From Corynebacterium sp. Marseille-P4321 (lineage in GTDB: Bacteria > Actinomycetota > Actinomycetes > Mycobacteriales > Mycobacteriaceae): a stretch of DNA of 64,000 nucleotides. The position numbers and the translations under genes are program-made. Shown piece by piece: positions 20,047 to 28,622 of this stretch. Location of the stretch: positions 62,001-126,000 of the forward strand of contig NZ_CAHJXO010000003.1 of assembly GCF_903645305.1 (NCBI RefSeq), in the 5' to 3' direction. The notes beneath the pieces are model-generated. The model was not told the origin of the DNA. It saw nothing but the letters and a program-made list of their open reading frames with translations, and made no database searches. Position 1 is the first letter of the stretch. Each line of letters starts with the position of its first letter.

Positions 20047-20134
20047 TGCGGTCCTCCTGGCAAGTGCGGCGGGAAAGTGACACCTGCAAGGTTATTGCCG
20101 CCGCCGACGCGAACCTGACCGCGTTCGAACAGCT

Positions 20135-20458
20135 TTACGAGCCCAGCGAGTCCACCGACCACGCCAGCCACATCATCCCCGCCCCCAGAAAGGTGCAAAA
20201 CAGCGCGTCGAACCGCTTCGAGCGCACCGCCACGAGCCCGATCACCTTCGAATCGCAGCACACGCGCATGAACGCCAGCCACACCATCGCTGCCCCCAGC
20301 GTGAATGTGGCGCGACGCCAGTGCTCGGTGGCCGCGAACACCCCGGAGGCGAGCACGCCGGCGACCAGCAGCGCCACCATCGCCCACTGCGCCCACAGCG
20401 GCAGCGGCGACGGCCGATTGCCCCGGTCGTGCGGGTTGTCCAGGGTGAGGCCGGCCAA
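20135..20458 (-). CDS. DUF3017 small membrane protein
   Basis: This is a 107-residue protein with a basic, Pro-rich N-terminus and three hydrophobic segments (AQWAMVALLVAGVLASGVFAA, ATFTLGAAMVWLAFMRV, ALFCTFLGAGMMWLAWS). Size, topology and location directly after folD fit the actinobacterial DUF3017 family, whose function is unknown. The start appears to be TTG at 20458, immediately after the folD TAG; no upstream ATG or GTG is available in frame outside folD. Confidence 0.75.
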   Translation of the reverse strand: MAGLTLDNPHDRGNRPSPLPLWAQWAMVALLVAGVLASGVFAATEHWRRATFTLGAAMVWLAFMRVCCDSKVIGLVAVRSKRFDALFCTFLGAGMMWLAWSVDSLGS

Positions 20459-20459
20459 G

Positions 20460-21323
20460 CTACTCAGCGCTAATCCCCGCCTGGCGCTCCGCGGACTCCA
20501 CGATGTTACGCACCAAGAACGTGCGCGTCATCGGGCCCACACCACCCGGGTTCGGGGAGACCCATCCGGCCTTCTCCCACACCTCCGGGTGCAGGTCGCC
20601 GACGGTTTTGCCGTCCACGCGGGAGACGCCGACGTCGAGAAGCGCGGCACCTTCTTTGATCATGTCCGCAGTGATCATGTGCGGCTTGCCTGCCGCAGCG
20701 ATGATGACGTCTGCGCGCTTCGTTTCCGCCGCGAGGTCCTTCGTACCCGTGTGGCACAGCACCGTGGTGGCGTTGACGTCGCGCTTTGTCAACATCAAAG
20801 AAATCGGGCGGCCCACGGTCACGCCGCGGCCGATGACGCACACGATCGCGCCGTCCATCTCCACGCCGAAGCGCTTCAGCAGTTCGATGGAGCCGTTCGG
20901 GGTGCACGGCAGCGGCGCTGGCTCGTTCAGCACCAGCTTGCCCAGGTTCACCGGGTGCAGCCCGTCGGCGTCCTTCGCCGGGTCGATGAGCTCAAGTACC
21001 CGGTTTTCGTCCAGGTGCTTCGGCAGTGGCAGCTGCACGATGTAGCCGGTGACGGCATCGTCGTGGTTGAGCTCGTCGATAAGCTGCTCAAGCTCCTCCT
21101 GCGTGCAGTCGCTCGGCAGTTCCTTCATTATCGACGCAATGCCCAACTCCTCGCAGTCCTTGTGCTTCATGCGCACGTAGTTCTGGCTGGCGGGGTCCTC
21201 GCCGACGAGCACAGTGGCCAGGCCCGGCGTAATCCCCTGCTCCTTGAGACGAGCAACGCGCTCTTTGAGGTCCGCGAAGATCTCCTCGCGGTAGAGTTTT
21301 CCGTCCAGTTTGATCGCAGTCAC
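20460..21323 (-). CDS. folD: Methylenetetrahydrofolate dehydrogenase / methenyltetrahydrofolate cyclohydrolase
   Basis: This bifunctional one-carbon enzyme interconverts 5,10-methylene-, methenyl- and 10-formyl-tetrahydrofolate. The 287-residue protein shows [14 protein letters not shown] with the catalytic Lys, [25 protein letters not shown] and [16 protein letters not shown] (NADP binding), and ends with [17 protein letters not shown]. The start is GTG at 21323, 7 nt after a TAGAAT box, whereas the open frame runs through trmL antisense. It is divergent from trmL with only 24 bp between the start codons. Confidence 0.96.
   Translation of the reverse strand: MTAIKLDGKLYREEIFADLKERVARLKEQGITPGLATVLVGEDPASQNYVRMKHKDCEELGIASIMKELPSDCTQEELEQLIDELNHDDAVTGYIVQLPLPKHLDENRVLELIDPAKDADGLHPVNLGKLVLNEPAPLPCTPNGSIELLKRFGVEMDGAIVCVIGRGVTVGRPISLMLTKRDVNATTVLCHTGTKDLAAETKRADVIIAAAGKPHMITADMIKEGAALLDVGVSRVDGKTVGDLHPEVWEKAGWVSPNPGGVGPMTRTFLVRNIVESAERQAGISAE
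21074..21084 (-). repeat. Iterated 11-mer, copy 6
   Basis: Minus-strand GCTTATCGACG in folD, read as Gln-Leu-Ile-Asp-Glu. Confidence 0.9.
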
Positions 21324-21329
21324 GCGCCT

Positions 21330-21340
21330 AATTCTAGACT
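21330..21340. promoter_or_regulatory. Overlapping divergent -10 boxes of folD and trmL
   Basis: ATTCTAGACT contains TAGACT on the plus strand (21335-21340, 7 nt before the trmL GTG) and TAGAAT on the minus strand (21335-21330, 7 nt before the folD GTG). The two boxes share a base, so both promoters cannot be melted independently. Confidence 0.6.
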
Positions 21341-21347
21341 GTTCGGC

Positions 21348-21812
21348 GTGCTCCACATCATCTTCGACAACCCGGTCATCCCCGGAAACACCGGCGCCGC
21401 GATTAGGCTCGCCGCAAACACCGGCGCACAGCTGCACCTCGTGGAGCCGCTCGGATTCAATTTCGACGACAAGCACGTGCGCCGCGCGGGCCTGGATTAC
21501 CACGACTTGGCCAGCCTGATCATCCATCCGGACATCGACGCCTGCTTCGCGTCGCTTCCCGACGCCCGCGTGTTCGCCTTCACCACCCACACCGAAAAGT
21601 ACTTCCACGAGGTGCAGTACCGCGACGGCGACGCGCTGCTCTTCGGCACCGAACCGACCGGCCTACCGCCGGAGCACGCCGAACATGAACGGGTGACCAG
21701 CCAGGTGCGCATCCCCATGCGCGAGGGCCAGCGCAGTATGAACCTGACGAACTCGGCGTCAGTCGCCGTCTACGAGGCCTGGCGCCAGCTCGGCTTCCCG
21801 GGCGGCGTCTGA
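21348..21812 (+). CDS. trmL: tRNA (cytidine/uridine-34 2'-O)-methyltransferase, TrmL family
   Basis: This SPOUT-class enzyme methylates the wobble ribose of some leucine tRNAs. The 154-residue protein matches the family length. It contains [25 protein letters not shown] at the N-terminus, [11 protein letters not shown] and the knot motif [26 protein letters not shown] at the end. The start is GTG at 21348 with a leaderless -10 box; the longer open frame upstream is folD antisense. Its last 54 bp overlap the convergent PH-domain gene, which is an unusually long 3' overlap. Confidence 0.92.
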   Translation: MLHIIFDNPVIPGNTGAAIRLAANTGAQLHLVEPLGFNFDDKHVRRAGLDYHDLASLIIHPDIDACFASLPDARVFAFTTHTEKYFHEVQYRDGDALLFGTEPTGLPPEHAEHERVTSQVRIPMREGQRSMNLTNSASVAVYEAWRQLGFPGGV

Positions 21813-23156
21813 CGTTTCCACGAACATGTCGTCGGCTTGCAAGGGAGGCAGCTCACGGGCGCGCAGCTTATCGACGAGCTGAAGTGCCTCACCCGTATCC
21901 ATATCCCGACACGACATCTTGAAGGCCCCTGGGACAAGCTCTAGGTCAACCGTGGCGAGGTCCAACGGACGCTGGGTTGGCGTGCGCAGGTAGCTGATCT
22001 CCTGAATGTGCGGGATTTCCACCGCCTGGTACCAGCGGCCCAGCCTTCCGACGGTGAGGTGCACCACGTCCAAATCCGGGCGCAGCGTGACCGTTTGGCG
22101 GCGCCAGTCGATCGGCGAAACCCAACGGGCCCTGCGCGGCGAACGGTAGGTGGCGTGCTCCAGGTCCGTGAGCTCCTCGGCCGTGAGCGGGCCGACTGCG
22201 TCGACAACCCGTTTCGCCTGCTCCCACGTGCCCACCGGCAGAAGCTTGGAGGTGCCGGTGGTCTTATTGCGTTCCGATCCGTAGCCTGCCACGGTGACCG
22301 AGACCGTCCACCAGCCGAAGAAACGCCAGAACATCGGCTGCCGCAGTTGCACCGCGTGGATACGCCCGCGCGGCACCGCCTGCCGGCGCCTATTCGCCAA
22401 CCCATAGTTCAGGTGGTAGACCTCGCCGTCCTTCTTCGAGTTGAAGCGCCACGACGAATCGATCGTGCCCCAGATACGCGGGAAGAAGCCGATCACCACC
22501 GGCACAATCGCGGCGGCCGTGAGGTCCGTCCACAGCGGCACCGTCGACCACGCCAGCGTGAACAGCGTGGACATCTGTGCGGTAGTTGCCACCAGTGACC
22601 GGCTAATCGGAATCGGCGGGACGAGGGAATCGCCTTCATCCGGTGCCGAATCGGCAAGCTGCGTGGCACCACCTTCCTGTCCGATGCGCCTCAGAATCTG
22701 GGCGCGCACCTCATCCGCCTCTTCGCGTGGCAGGTACGAGATGTCCAACCCTGCGCTCGCGGCACCCGCCACCTCGATGCGCACTGCCGCCAGGCCAAAC
22801 AGGCGCGGCGCGAACGGCTCCACCACGTCCACCGCCTGGATGCGGTCGTAGCGCGCGGAGCGCACCTGGTTCGTCAGCACACCCCGGCGGGTTTCCACCT
22901 CTTCCTCACCCACGATGAACCCCGTGCGGGCCCACCACAACTGCGACAACCCAAACGCCACGAAGAGAAACAGCACGAAGCCGCCGAGCACCCACGCCGC
23001 CTGGTTAAGACCCACATTTTCCTCGCGCAGCCAGTTGTAAATGGGCAGCGTGAAGTTGAACGCGGCGAGTGTGGCCAAGCCAAGCACGAACGCCCATACC
23101 CGAAGAATCGGGCTGAGCCGGTGGACCTTGCGGTATCCCTCGAGCACATCCGCCAT
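21759..23156 (-). CDS. PH-domain (YdbT-like) membrane protein
   Basis: This 465-residue protein has two pairs of membrane helices near residues 18-40 and 55-72, and another pair around 195-235. Each pair is followed by a bacterial PH (DUF304) domain: one after TGFIVGEEEVETRRGVLTNQ (about 78-155) and one or two more in the C-terminal half (NYGLANRRRQAVPRGRIHAVQL; WRRQTVTLRPDLDVVHL). It is paired with a shorter PH protein upstream, as in ydbS-ydbT of Bacillus, where the pair affects envelope-related phenotypes. The exact role is unknown. The protein ends in an acidic tail inside the trmL 3' end. Confidence 0.85.
   Translation of the reverse strand: MADVLEGYRKVHRLSPILRVWAFVLGLATLAAFNFTLPIYNWLREENVGLNQAAWVLGGFVLFLFVAFGLSQLWWARTGFIVGEEEVETRRGVLTNQVRSARYDRIQAVDVVEPFAPRLFGLAAVRIEVAGAASAGLDISYLPREEADEVRAQILRRIGQEGGATQLADSAPDEGDSLVPPIPISRSLVATTAQMSTLFTLAWSTVPLWTDLTAAAIVPVVIGFFPRIWGTIDSSWRFNSKKDGEVYHLNYGLANRRRQAVPRGRIHAVQLRQPMFWRFFGWWTVSVTVAGYGSERNKTTGTSKLLPVGTWEQAKRVVDAVGPLTAEELTDLEHATYRSPRRARWVSPIDWRRQTVTLRPDLDVVHLTVGRLGRWYQAVEIPHIQEISYLRTPTQRPLDLATVDLELVPGAFKMSCRDMDTGEALQLVDKLRARELPPLQADDMFVETSDAAREAELAPGLVDGD
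21866..21876 (+). repeat. Iterated 11-mer, copy 7
   Basis: GCTTATCGACG in the large PH-domain gene (opposite strand), read as Leu-Val-Asp-Lys-Leu. Confidence 0.9.
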
Positions 23157-23159
23157 GGT

Positions 23160-23660
23160 TTACAGCCCACTCATGTACTCGCGCGCTTTCGCGGCGAGGC
23201 GGTCGCGGAGGGCGTCAGCTTCGTCGATAAGCAAGCCCGGCACCTCCGTATTCGAAGAAGTGGACGCGGTGTGCACCTTCAGTTCCTTGAGCCCCAGTGC
23301 GCGCGCAACCGGACCCGACTCCACATCCACGAACTGGATGCGCCCGTAGGGAATCGCAGTGATGGTGTGGAACATCTTGCCGCGGCTGACAATCAGCTCG
23401 TTTTCCGTTTCCAGCCACCCGATGTTGCGCACCTGGAACGGGATGAGGAACATCTGCCAGATGAAATACACCGCGAAGAACCCGAACGGGATGAGCCAGC
23501 CCCAGCCCCACTGGCGGTAGCACAACCAGAAGATCACTAGCAGAATCACCGCCCACAGTACGTTGCTGACGTACCTGGGGATCATCAACTTCTGTGACAC
23601 GCGGTGCATCGACTCCACCGATGTCGGCAGCGGCGTCACGGGCAGCGCAGGCTCAGTCAT
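23160..23660 (-). CDS. PH-domain (YdbS-like) membrane protein
   Basis: This is a 166-residue protein with two adjacent membrane helices (VSNVLWAVILLVIFWLCYRQW and WLIPFGFFAVYFIWQMFLIPF), followed by one bacterial PH domain (WLETENELIVSRGKMFHTITAIPYGRIQFVDVESG). It lies 3 bp upstream of the larger PH protein and is almost certainly its partner. I use the ATG at 23660 (MTEPALPVTPL); the open frame extends ten codons further, but only with out-of-character sequence. Confidence 0.87.
   Translation of the reverse strand: MTEPALPVTPLPTSVESMHRVSQKLMIPRYVSNVLWAVILLVIFWLCYRQWGWGWLIPFGFFAVYFIWQMFLIPFQVRNIGWLETENELIVSRGKMFHTITAIPYGRIQFVDVESGPVARALGLKELKVHTASTSSNTEVPGLLIDEADALRDRLAAKAREYMSGL
23222..23232 (-). 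repeat. Iterated 11-mer, copy 8
   Basis: Minus-strand GCTTATCGACG in the small PH-domain gene, read as Leu-Leu-Ile-Asp-Glu. Confidence 0.9.
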
Positions 23661-23682
23661 GCCGGTTACGCTACCAGCCTGG

Positions 23683-25005
23683 CTAGACATCGAAAGATGC
23701 GCCCGCGACGCGAGGGTTGGTCACCATCGAACCCTTAAAGTTCGCCGTCTTCCTCGGCAGCATGCGGTTGCGCGAGACGAACTGCGAGCCGTCTTTGAAA
23801 CGGAAGTACAGGTTCGGGCCCGCAGACTCGATGTGCGCAATACCGTGGCTGACGTTCGAGTGGCAGCCGGAACACAACGGGATGAGATTGTCCAGGTTTG
23901 TGGCGCCCCCGTGTTCCCACGGCTTAATATGGTGAACCTGCAGGAACCGCCTGTGCGCACATCCGGGCATCGCGCATTGGTACCCCCAGACCGCGATCAG
24001 TGCTTGCACCTGCCCGTCGGTAGCAAAGCGCTGCGCTCTACCAACGTTGAGCGTGAGCCCTTTCCGGTCGAGGTAGTGCATCCGCGCGACGGCGTTCGCC
24101 ACGTAGCTGCGGATTTCTTCGGACCGCGCGGAGGGATTCTCAGGCATCCAGCACCTCCCGTCCTCGGTGACCATGATGTTCACTTGCGCACCCGGGGTAC
24201 GCAGCGGGCTCAGCGGGTTGGAGCGCACCATCTGCACCATGGTGAGAAACGCCGCGTACATGTCGCCCTTCTCGGGCGGGCCGTAGCGCGACGGCAAGTT
24301 GAGCACTTTGTCCGCGCTAAGGGTTGTGTCCTTGTCCGGCGCGCGGACCTGCTCCCCGGGACATGCTTCTTCCTGGTTTTCTGCCTCGTTGATCAGCTTC
24401 TCAACGGCCTCAGGATCCAAGAGCGCATCAGTGTCAAGGTCCTCGATGCCGTAGCTGGCCAGCTGCGCGATTTTCAACGCCGAGAGCACCTCCTGCCCGA
24501 CCACCGCCGGCAGCAACCCACGAACGTCAAGCATCCCGTTATCCAAGACATTCGCCTTGAAGAACGGTTCGGCCGGGTCAACGTTTTCCTCATTGCCCAC
24601 CCCGGCAAGCGCTTGGCGCAGCTCACTGTCGCAGAGGCACTTCGCCAGCTCCACAAGCTCTACCTCGTTGTCCTCCGTCATACGCGGCAACAGGTAGCGC
24701 ACGGTGGAATACGCGATCTCGCCAGCCGCGAACGCCGCGTACAACACGCGGAAGCGCCTCACGCCCCGCGCAACGCGGGCGTATTCATAGGCCAACGAGG
24801 TGGCGATGCGCAGTTCGCGTTGCAACCACTGGCTTGTCGAGCTCAGCCCGTGCGCCTCCGCGAGCCCCAGCTCGTCGAAAATGCCGACAGCGTCGAGCAT
24901 GCGGGCCCGGTTCCGTGTCGAGGCGGCGTGATATTCCTGTATGCGAAACGTGATGGATGCGGATTGCAATCCATCGTCTTCGTACTGTTCAGCTGCGATT
25001 CCCAC
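23683..25005 (-). CDS. DUF222 / HNH endonuclease domain protein
   Basis: This 440-residue protein belongs to the actinobacterial group in which a helical DUF222 region (residues about 30-330) precedes an HNH nuclease. The HNH core is visible as CAMPGCAHRRFLQVHHIKPWEHGG then TNLDNLIPLCSGCHSNVSHG (about 345-390), with the two CxxC-type pairs and HH intact. These genes are often multicopy and related to the 13E12-type repeats; their biological role is unclear. The start is GTG at 25005 with a GGAGGGG ribosome binding site a little upstream. The preceding 330 bp are AT-rich and contain repeats. Confidence 0.85.
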   Translation of the reverse strand: MGIAAEQYEDDGLQSASITFRIQEYHAASTRNRARMLDAVGIFDELGLAEAHGLSSTSQWLQRELRIATSLAYEYARVARGVRRFRVLYAAFAAGEIAYSTVRYLLPRMTEDNEVELVELAKCLCDSELRQALAGVGNEENVDPAEPFFKANVLDNGMLDVRGLLPAVVGQEVLSALKIAQLASYGIEDLDTDALLDPEAVEKLINEAENQEEACPGEQVRAPDKDTTLSADKVLNLPSRYGPPEKGDMYAAFLTMVQMVRSNPLSPLRTPGAQVNIMVTEDGRCWMPENPSARSEEIRSYVANAVARMHYLDRKGLTLNVGRAQRFATDGQVQALIAVWGYQCAMPGCAHRRFLQVHHIKPWEHGGATNLDNLIPLCSGCHSNVSHGIAHIESAGPNLYFRFKDGSQFVSRNRMLPRKTANFKGSMVTNPRVAGASFDV

Positions 25006-25173
25006 TGCGCTGTCTCCCCTCCGAATGTGTGGATGTAGAACAAGTGTACGTCGTTTATTAGTTCGAGTAAAGAGTTCGATTAAACTTTTTTAAAGGTGAC
25101 ACCAGCATTTTGTTAATGAGCATCACCTTCAAGTAGTTCATTTATTCGATTTTCAAATAATTTACGCCAAACG

Positions 25174-25189
25174 ACTATGCAGCCGCATA
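25174..25189. repeat. Intergenic inverted repeat ACTATGCAGCCGCATA, copy 1
   Basis: The copy contains CTATGC-N4-GCATAG arms. It lacks the upstream part of the 42-bp unit found with copies 2 and 3. Confidence 0.85.
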
Positions 25190-25215
25190 GCGCAACCCAC
25201 CTCTGGCTCCATCGG

Positions 25216-25257
25216 CATCCCCTATAAATCCCGAAAACGGACTATGCAGCCGCATAA
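25216..25257. repeat. 42-bp intergenic repeat unit A
   Basis: This unit runs from CATCCCCTATAAATCCC through the inverted repeat at 25241-25256. It is identical to the unit at 25296-25337; the 38 bp between them are unrelated. Confidence 0.9.
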
Positions 25258-25295
25258 CGCCGACATAACCCGGCGCGGCACTGCTCCCCTATCGA

Positions 25296-25337
25296 CATCC
25301 CCTATAAATCCCGAAAACGGACTATGCAGCCGCATAA
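25296..25337. repeat. 42-bp intergenic repeat unit B
   Basis: This unit is identical to 25216-25257. Its inverted repeat (25321-25336) ends 2 bp from the dnaE2 stop codon, so it may act as a 3' hairpin for that gene. Confidence 0.9.
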
Positions 25338-25338
25338 T

Positions 25339-28300
25339 TCACCGGAAGTCGCGCGACCCGCGGGTGAGCCACTCCCCCATCGCCAGCGGCTCCAACCTGT
25401 CCGCCACCACAGACACGGCCCCGGACGCGTTTTGCACGATGCCACGCACCACAAGCGCCTTCGCGGTGCGCGCGAGCACACGTTGCCGGTTCCACAGCCC
25501 AACCGGAATGACCACGTTGATCAGCCCAGTCTCATCCTCCATACCGAAGAACGTCACCCCGCCGGCAGTGGCCGGGTGCTGGCGGTGCGTGACCACGCCG
25601 GCAATGCGCACGCGGGTGCCGTCCTCCACGCCGCGCAGAAGCTCCGAAGCGCACACCACGCCCTGGGCAGACAACGCCGAGCGCACCATTTCCACGGGCA
25701 TTGCGCCTGGGGTCACGCCGGTGGCCACCACGTCGGCGGCCATGAGCTCGAAGGCGTTCATGCCGGGCAGTGCGGGGGCGGCGATAGCGGATAGGCCCGG
25801 CAGCATTCCTTCCCGCTCGGTCGCGGCGACGCCCGCTTGCCACAATGCTTGACGACGATCCACCCCGAAGCAATCCAGCGCCCCCGCCCGAGCGAGCGCC
25901 TCCACATGCTCGACGGTGAGGTCCGCGCGCCTTGACAGGTCGGGGATGCCGGAAAAAGGCGCCGCCTCCTCGATACGGTCGGCGGCAGCCGCACCCAGGC
26001 CCCGCACTAGGCCGAGCCCCACCCGGATGGCGGACGAGTCGACGCAGCGCGCCTCGCGCCCGGACTCGTTCACAGAAACCGGCAGCACCCGAACACCGTG
26101 GCGGCGGGCGTCCTGGATCAGCGACTGCGGCGAGTAGAACCCCATCGGCTGCGCCCGCAGCAACCCCACGCAGAATTCGGCCGGGTAGTGGTACTTGAAC
26201 CACGCGGAGAAGTACACCAGCGACGCGAACGACTGCGAGTGCGACTCCGGGAACCCGTAGGCGGCAAACGCCACAATTTTCTGCCACAGGCGCTCGGCCA
26301 CATCCTCGCCGATCTCGTTGGTGCGCCAGCAGCCCTCGAAGAAGCGTGCCCGCAGCGCCGCCATTTTGGCGGGGGAGCGTTTGGAGCCCATGGCTCGTCG
26401 TAAAGCATCTGCTTCCCGGCCCGAGAACCCCGCAGCATCCACGGCGATCTGCATGAGCTGCTCCTGGAACAGCGGGATGCCCAGCGTCTTGCCTAGGGCG
26501 CGCTCGAGTACCGGGTGGTCGTACTCCACAGGCTCCAGCCCGTCGCGTCGCCGCAGGTACGGGTGCACGGAGCCGCCCTGGATCGGGCCCGGGCGGATCA
26601 GCGCGACCTCTACCACCAGGTCGAAAAAGCACCGCGGCTTTAACCGGGGCAGGGTGCCCATCTGGGCGCGGGACTCCACCTGGAACACGCCGACGGAATC
26701 GGCGCGGGAAAGCATGGAGTAGACGTCAGCGTCGTCAAGCGAAAGCTCCCACAGGCGCACCTCTCGCCCCGTGGTTTCGCGCACGAGATCCACCATGTGG
26801 TGCAGCGCCTCGAGCATGCCAAGCCCGAGCAGGTCGAACTTCACCAACCCGGCGGACGCACAATCGTCCTTATCCCACTGCACCACCGAGCGGTTTTCCA
26901 TCCGCGCCCACTCCACCGGCACCACGTCGGCGATGGGCCGGTCGCAGATCACCATGCCTCCCGAATGAATGCCCAAATGTCGCGGCTGGCCCTTGAATTG
27001 AGCAGCAAGCTTATCGACGCCATCCGGCACCTGCGCTATCCCCTTCGCCCAACCATCAGCCGCACCCTGCGCGTAGCCCAAGGCGCGGGCGGCGTCACGC
27101 ACTGCACCCTTCGTGCGGTAGGTGATCACGTTGGCCACCTGCGCGGCGTTGTCGCGACCGTAGCGGGAATAGACGTACTGGATGACCTCCTCTCGCCGGC
27201 CCGACTCGATGTCTAAGTCGATGTCCGGCGGGCCGTCGCGCTCCGGCGACAAGAAACGCTCGAAGAGCAAACCCGCCGCGATCGGCTCGACGTTAGTGAT
27301 GCCGAGTGCGAAGCACACCGCCGAGTTCGCCGCACTCCCGCGGCCCTGGCACAGGATGTTTTCGCGCGCGCAGAAGTCCACGATGTCGTAGACGATGAGG
27401 AAGTAGCCGGGGAAGTTCAGCTCCTCAATCACGCCGAGCTCGTAACGGATCTGCGCCATCGCCTTGTCCCGCACCTCCGCGGGCCGGGAGGCGTAGCGGA
27501 ACTGCGCGCTGGCGAGAGTGAGGTTTCGCAGGTGCTCCATCTCGCTGCGCCCGTCCGGCGTGGGGTAATCCGGCAGCTCCGGCGCCACGAGGTCGAGCGT
27601 GAAGGCGCACTGCCGCGCCAGCTCAACGGTGTACGCCAACTTTTCCTCGCAACCGGGCAGCATGCGGGCGAGCTGCTCGCCGGAGCGCAGCCAGTTCGCG
27701 CCCATCGGATGCAGCTCGCCGTGCGCCGCGGCGAGCGACTCCCGCCTAGCCAAGGCCCGTTTCGCCGCGGCCAGGCGTGCATCGTCCCGCGTGGCGGCGG
27801 CGGGGGCCGCAGTGACGATCGCCGAGATGTGAACAAAGCGGTCCAAAGTGGCGTGCCGGTCGGCGTCCTCCGGACACATGGTCACCTCGTATTCCCGCAC
27901 GACGTGGCCATCACCGAAACTTTCGACCAGACGATCGATTTCGTCCGCCCACCGCCACCCGGCCAGCGCCACGCAGGTGCCGCCGAGACGCTGGCCGATC
28001 AGCTCCAGTGGCGGGTAGGCCACGACATCTTTCTCGCGGGTGGCCATGTGCGCGTCGGCGATAAGGTGGGACAGGCGCTTGTAGCCTTCGGGGCCGCGGG
28101 CGATGACGGGCAGCACACGGTCGCCGAGCGTGAGCTCCGCCCCGAACACCGTGGCCACGTCTGCGGCGGCCGCGGCTTCCGCGAACTTCACGGCACCGTA
28201 GAATCCGTCACGGTCCAGCAGGGCAAGCGCGCCAATGCCGAGTTCGACAGCGCGCGCAACAAGGGCTTCCGGCTCGCTCGCCCCGCCGAGGAAGCTGTAC

Positions 28301-28470
28301 GAGCTCACGGCGTGCAGCTCCGCGAACGGCACCGCCGGCTGGCACGGGCGCGGCCACGGGGAGGAAGGCTGGCCGGTGTGCTCCACGGGCACGGGCTCGG
28401 GGCCGGAGCGGCCGGAGAGGATGCGCTCCAGCCGCGACCACGAAAGTGGCTCGCCCCCGTTAAATCTCAT
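25339..28470 (-). CDS. dnaE2: Error-prone DNA polymerase DnaE2
   Basis: This translesion polymerase of the C-family (1043 residues) acts with ImuA' and ImuB in damage-induced mutagenesis. The PHP domain occupies about residues 45-280 (FAELHAVSSYSFLGGASEPEALV). The polymerase core contains ILCQGRGSAANSAVCFALGIT, RDGPPDIDLDIESGRREEVIQYVY with the catalytic acidic residues, and GIPLFQEQLMQIAVDAAGFSG. It is shorter than replicative DnaE1 and lacks its C-terminal extension. The ATG at 28470 is 8 nt after TAGCGT. TTCGAAC half-sites like half of a LexA box flank the promoter, but no full palindrome is visible. Confidence 0.95.
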   Translation of the reverse strand: MRFNGGEPLSWSRLERILSGRSGPEPVPVEHTGQPSSPWPRPCQPAVPFAELHAVSSYSFLGGASEPEALVARAVELGIGALALLDRDGFYGAVKFAEAAAAADVATVFGAELTLGDRVLPVIARGPEGYKRLSHLIADAHMATREKDVVAYPPLELIGQRLGGTCVALAGWRWADEIDRLVESFGDGHVVREYEVTMCPEDADRHATLDRFVHISAIVTAAPAAATRDDARLAAAKRALARRESLAAAHGELHPMGANWLRSGEQLARMLPGCEEKLAYTVELARQCAFTLDLVAPELPDYPTPDGRSEMEHLRNLTLASAQFRYASRPAEVRDKAMAQIRYELGVIEELNFPGYFLIVYDIVDFCARENILCQGRGSAANSAVCFALGITNVEPIAAGLLFERFLSPERDGPPDIDLDIESGRREEVIQYVYSRYGRDNAAQVANVITYRTKGAVRDAARALGYAQGAADGWAKGIAQVPDGVDKLAAQFKGQPRHLGIHSGGMVICDRPIADVVPVEWARMENRSVVQWDKDDCASAGLVKFDLLGLGMLEALHHMVDLVRETTGREVRLWELSLDDADVYSMLSRADSVGVFQVESRAQMGTLPRLKPRCFFDLVVEVALIRPGPIQGGSVHPYLRRRDGLEPVEYDHPVLERALGKTLGIPLFQEQLMQIAVDAAGFSGREADALRRAMGSKRSPAKMAALRARFFEGCWRTNEIGEDVAERLWQKIVAFAAYGFPESHSQSFASLVYFSAWFKYHYPAEFCVGLLRAQPMGFYSPQSLIQDARRHGVRVLPVSVNESGREARCVDSSAIRVGLGLVRGLGAAAADRIEEAAPFSGIPDLSRRADLTVEHVEALARAGALDCFGVDRRQALWQAGVAATEREGMLPGLSAIAAPALPGMNAFELMAADVVATGVTPGAMPVEMVRSALSAQGVVCASELLRGVEDGTRVRIAGVVTHRQHPATAGGVTFFGMEDETGLINVVIPVGLWNRQRVLARTAKALVVRGIVQNASGAVSVVADRLEPLAMGEWLTRGSRDFR
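27009..27019 (+). repeat. Iterated 11-mer, copy 9
   Basis: GCTTATCGACG in dnaE2 (opposite strand), read as Gly-Val-Asp-Lys-Leu. Confidence 0.9.
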
Positions 28471-28547
28471 GTTCGAAAACGCTACCAGATTTCGAACACC
28501 AGTGCCTCCCCGCAGAGCCCGCCCAGGTCCCGCCGGTGAATCTTGAA

Positions 28548-28563
28548 TAGACTAAGCGGTTCG
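28548..28563 (+). promoter_or_regulatory. McbR-like operator upstream of metQNI
   Basis: TAGACTAAGCGGTTCG has the perfect left half of TAGAC-N6-GTCTA and a partial right half. It lies just upstream of a TACATT -10 box (28572-28577). Confidence 0.45.
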
Positions 28564-28622
28564 TAAGGTGCTACATTCACGAACCGTAAATTTGTTGCAC
28601 CCCTATTTCCAGGAGGAAAGCC

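Larger units (their letters stand above)
25006..25338. other. AT-rich spacer between dnaE2 and the HNH gene
   Basis: This 333-bp region has no gene. The half nearest the HNH gene is AT-rich, with poly-T and TTCGA-containing direct repeats. The half nearest dnaE2 holds three copies of a TATGCAGC-centred inverted repeat and two perfect 42-bp units. Confidence 0.75.

Noticed and set aside
25216..25337. Possible CRISPR array (two identical 42-bp units separated by 38 bp)
   Set aside because: There are only two full units and one partial copy, no cas genes are nearby, and related palindromic copies occur at another locus without any array structure.
28471..28500. Full LexA box upstream of dnaE2
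   Set aside because: Two TTCGAAC half-sites are present but they are too far apart to form one palindrome.
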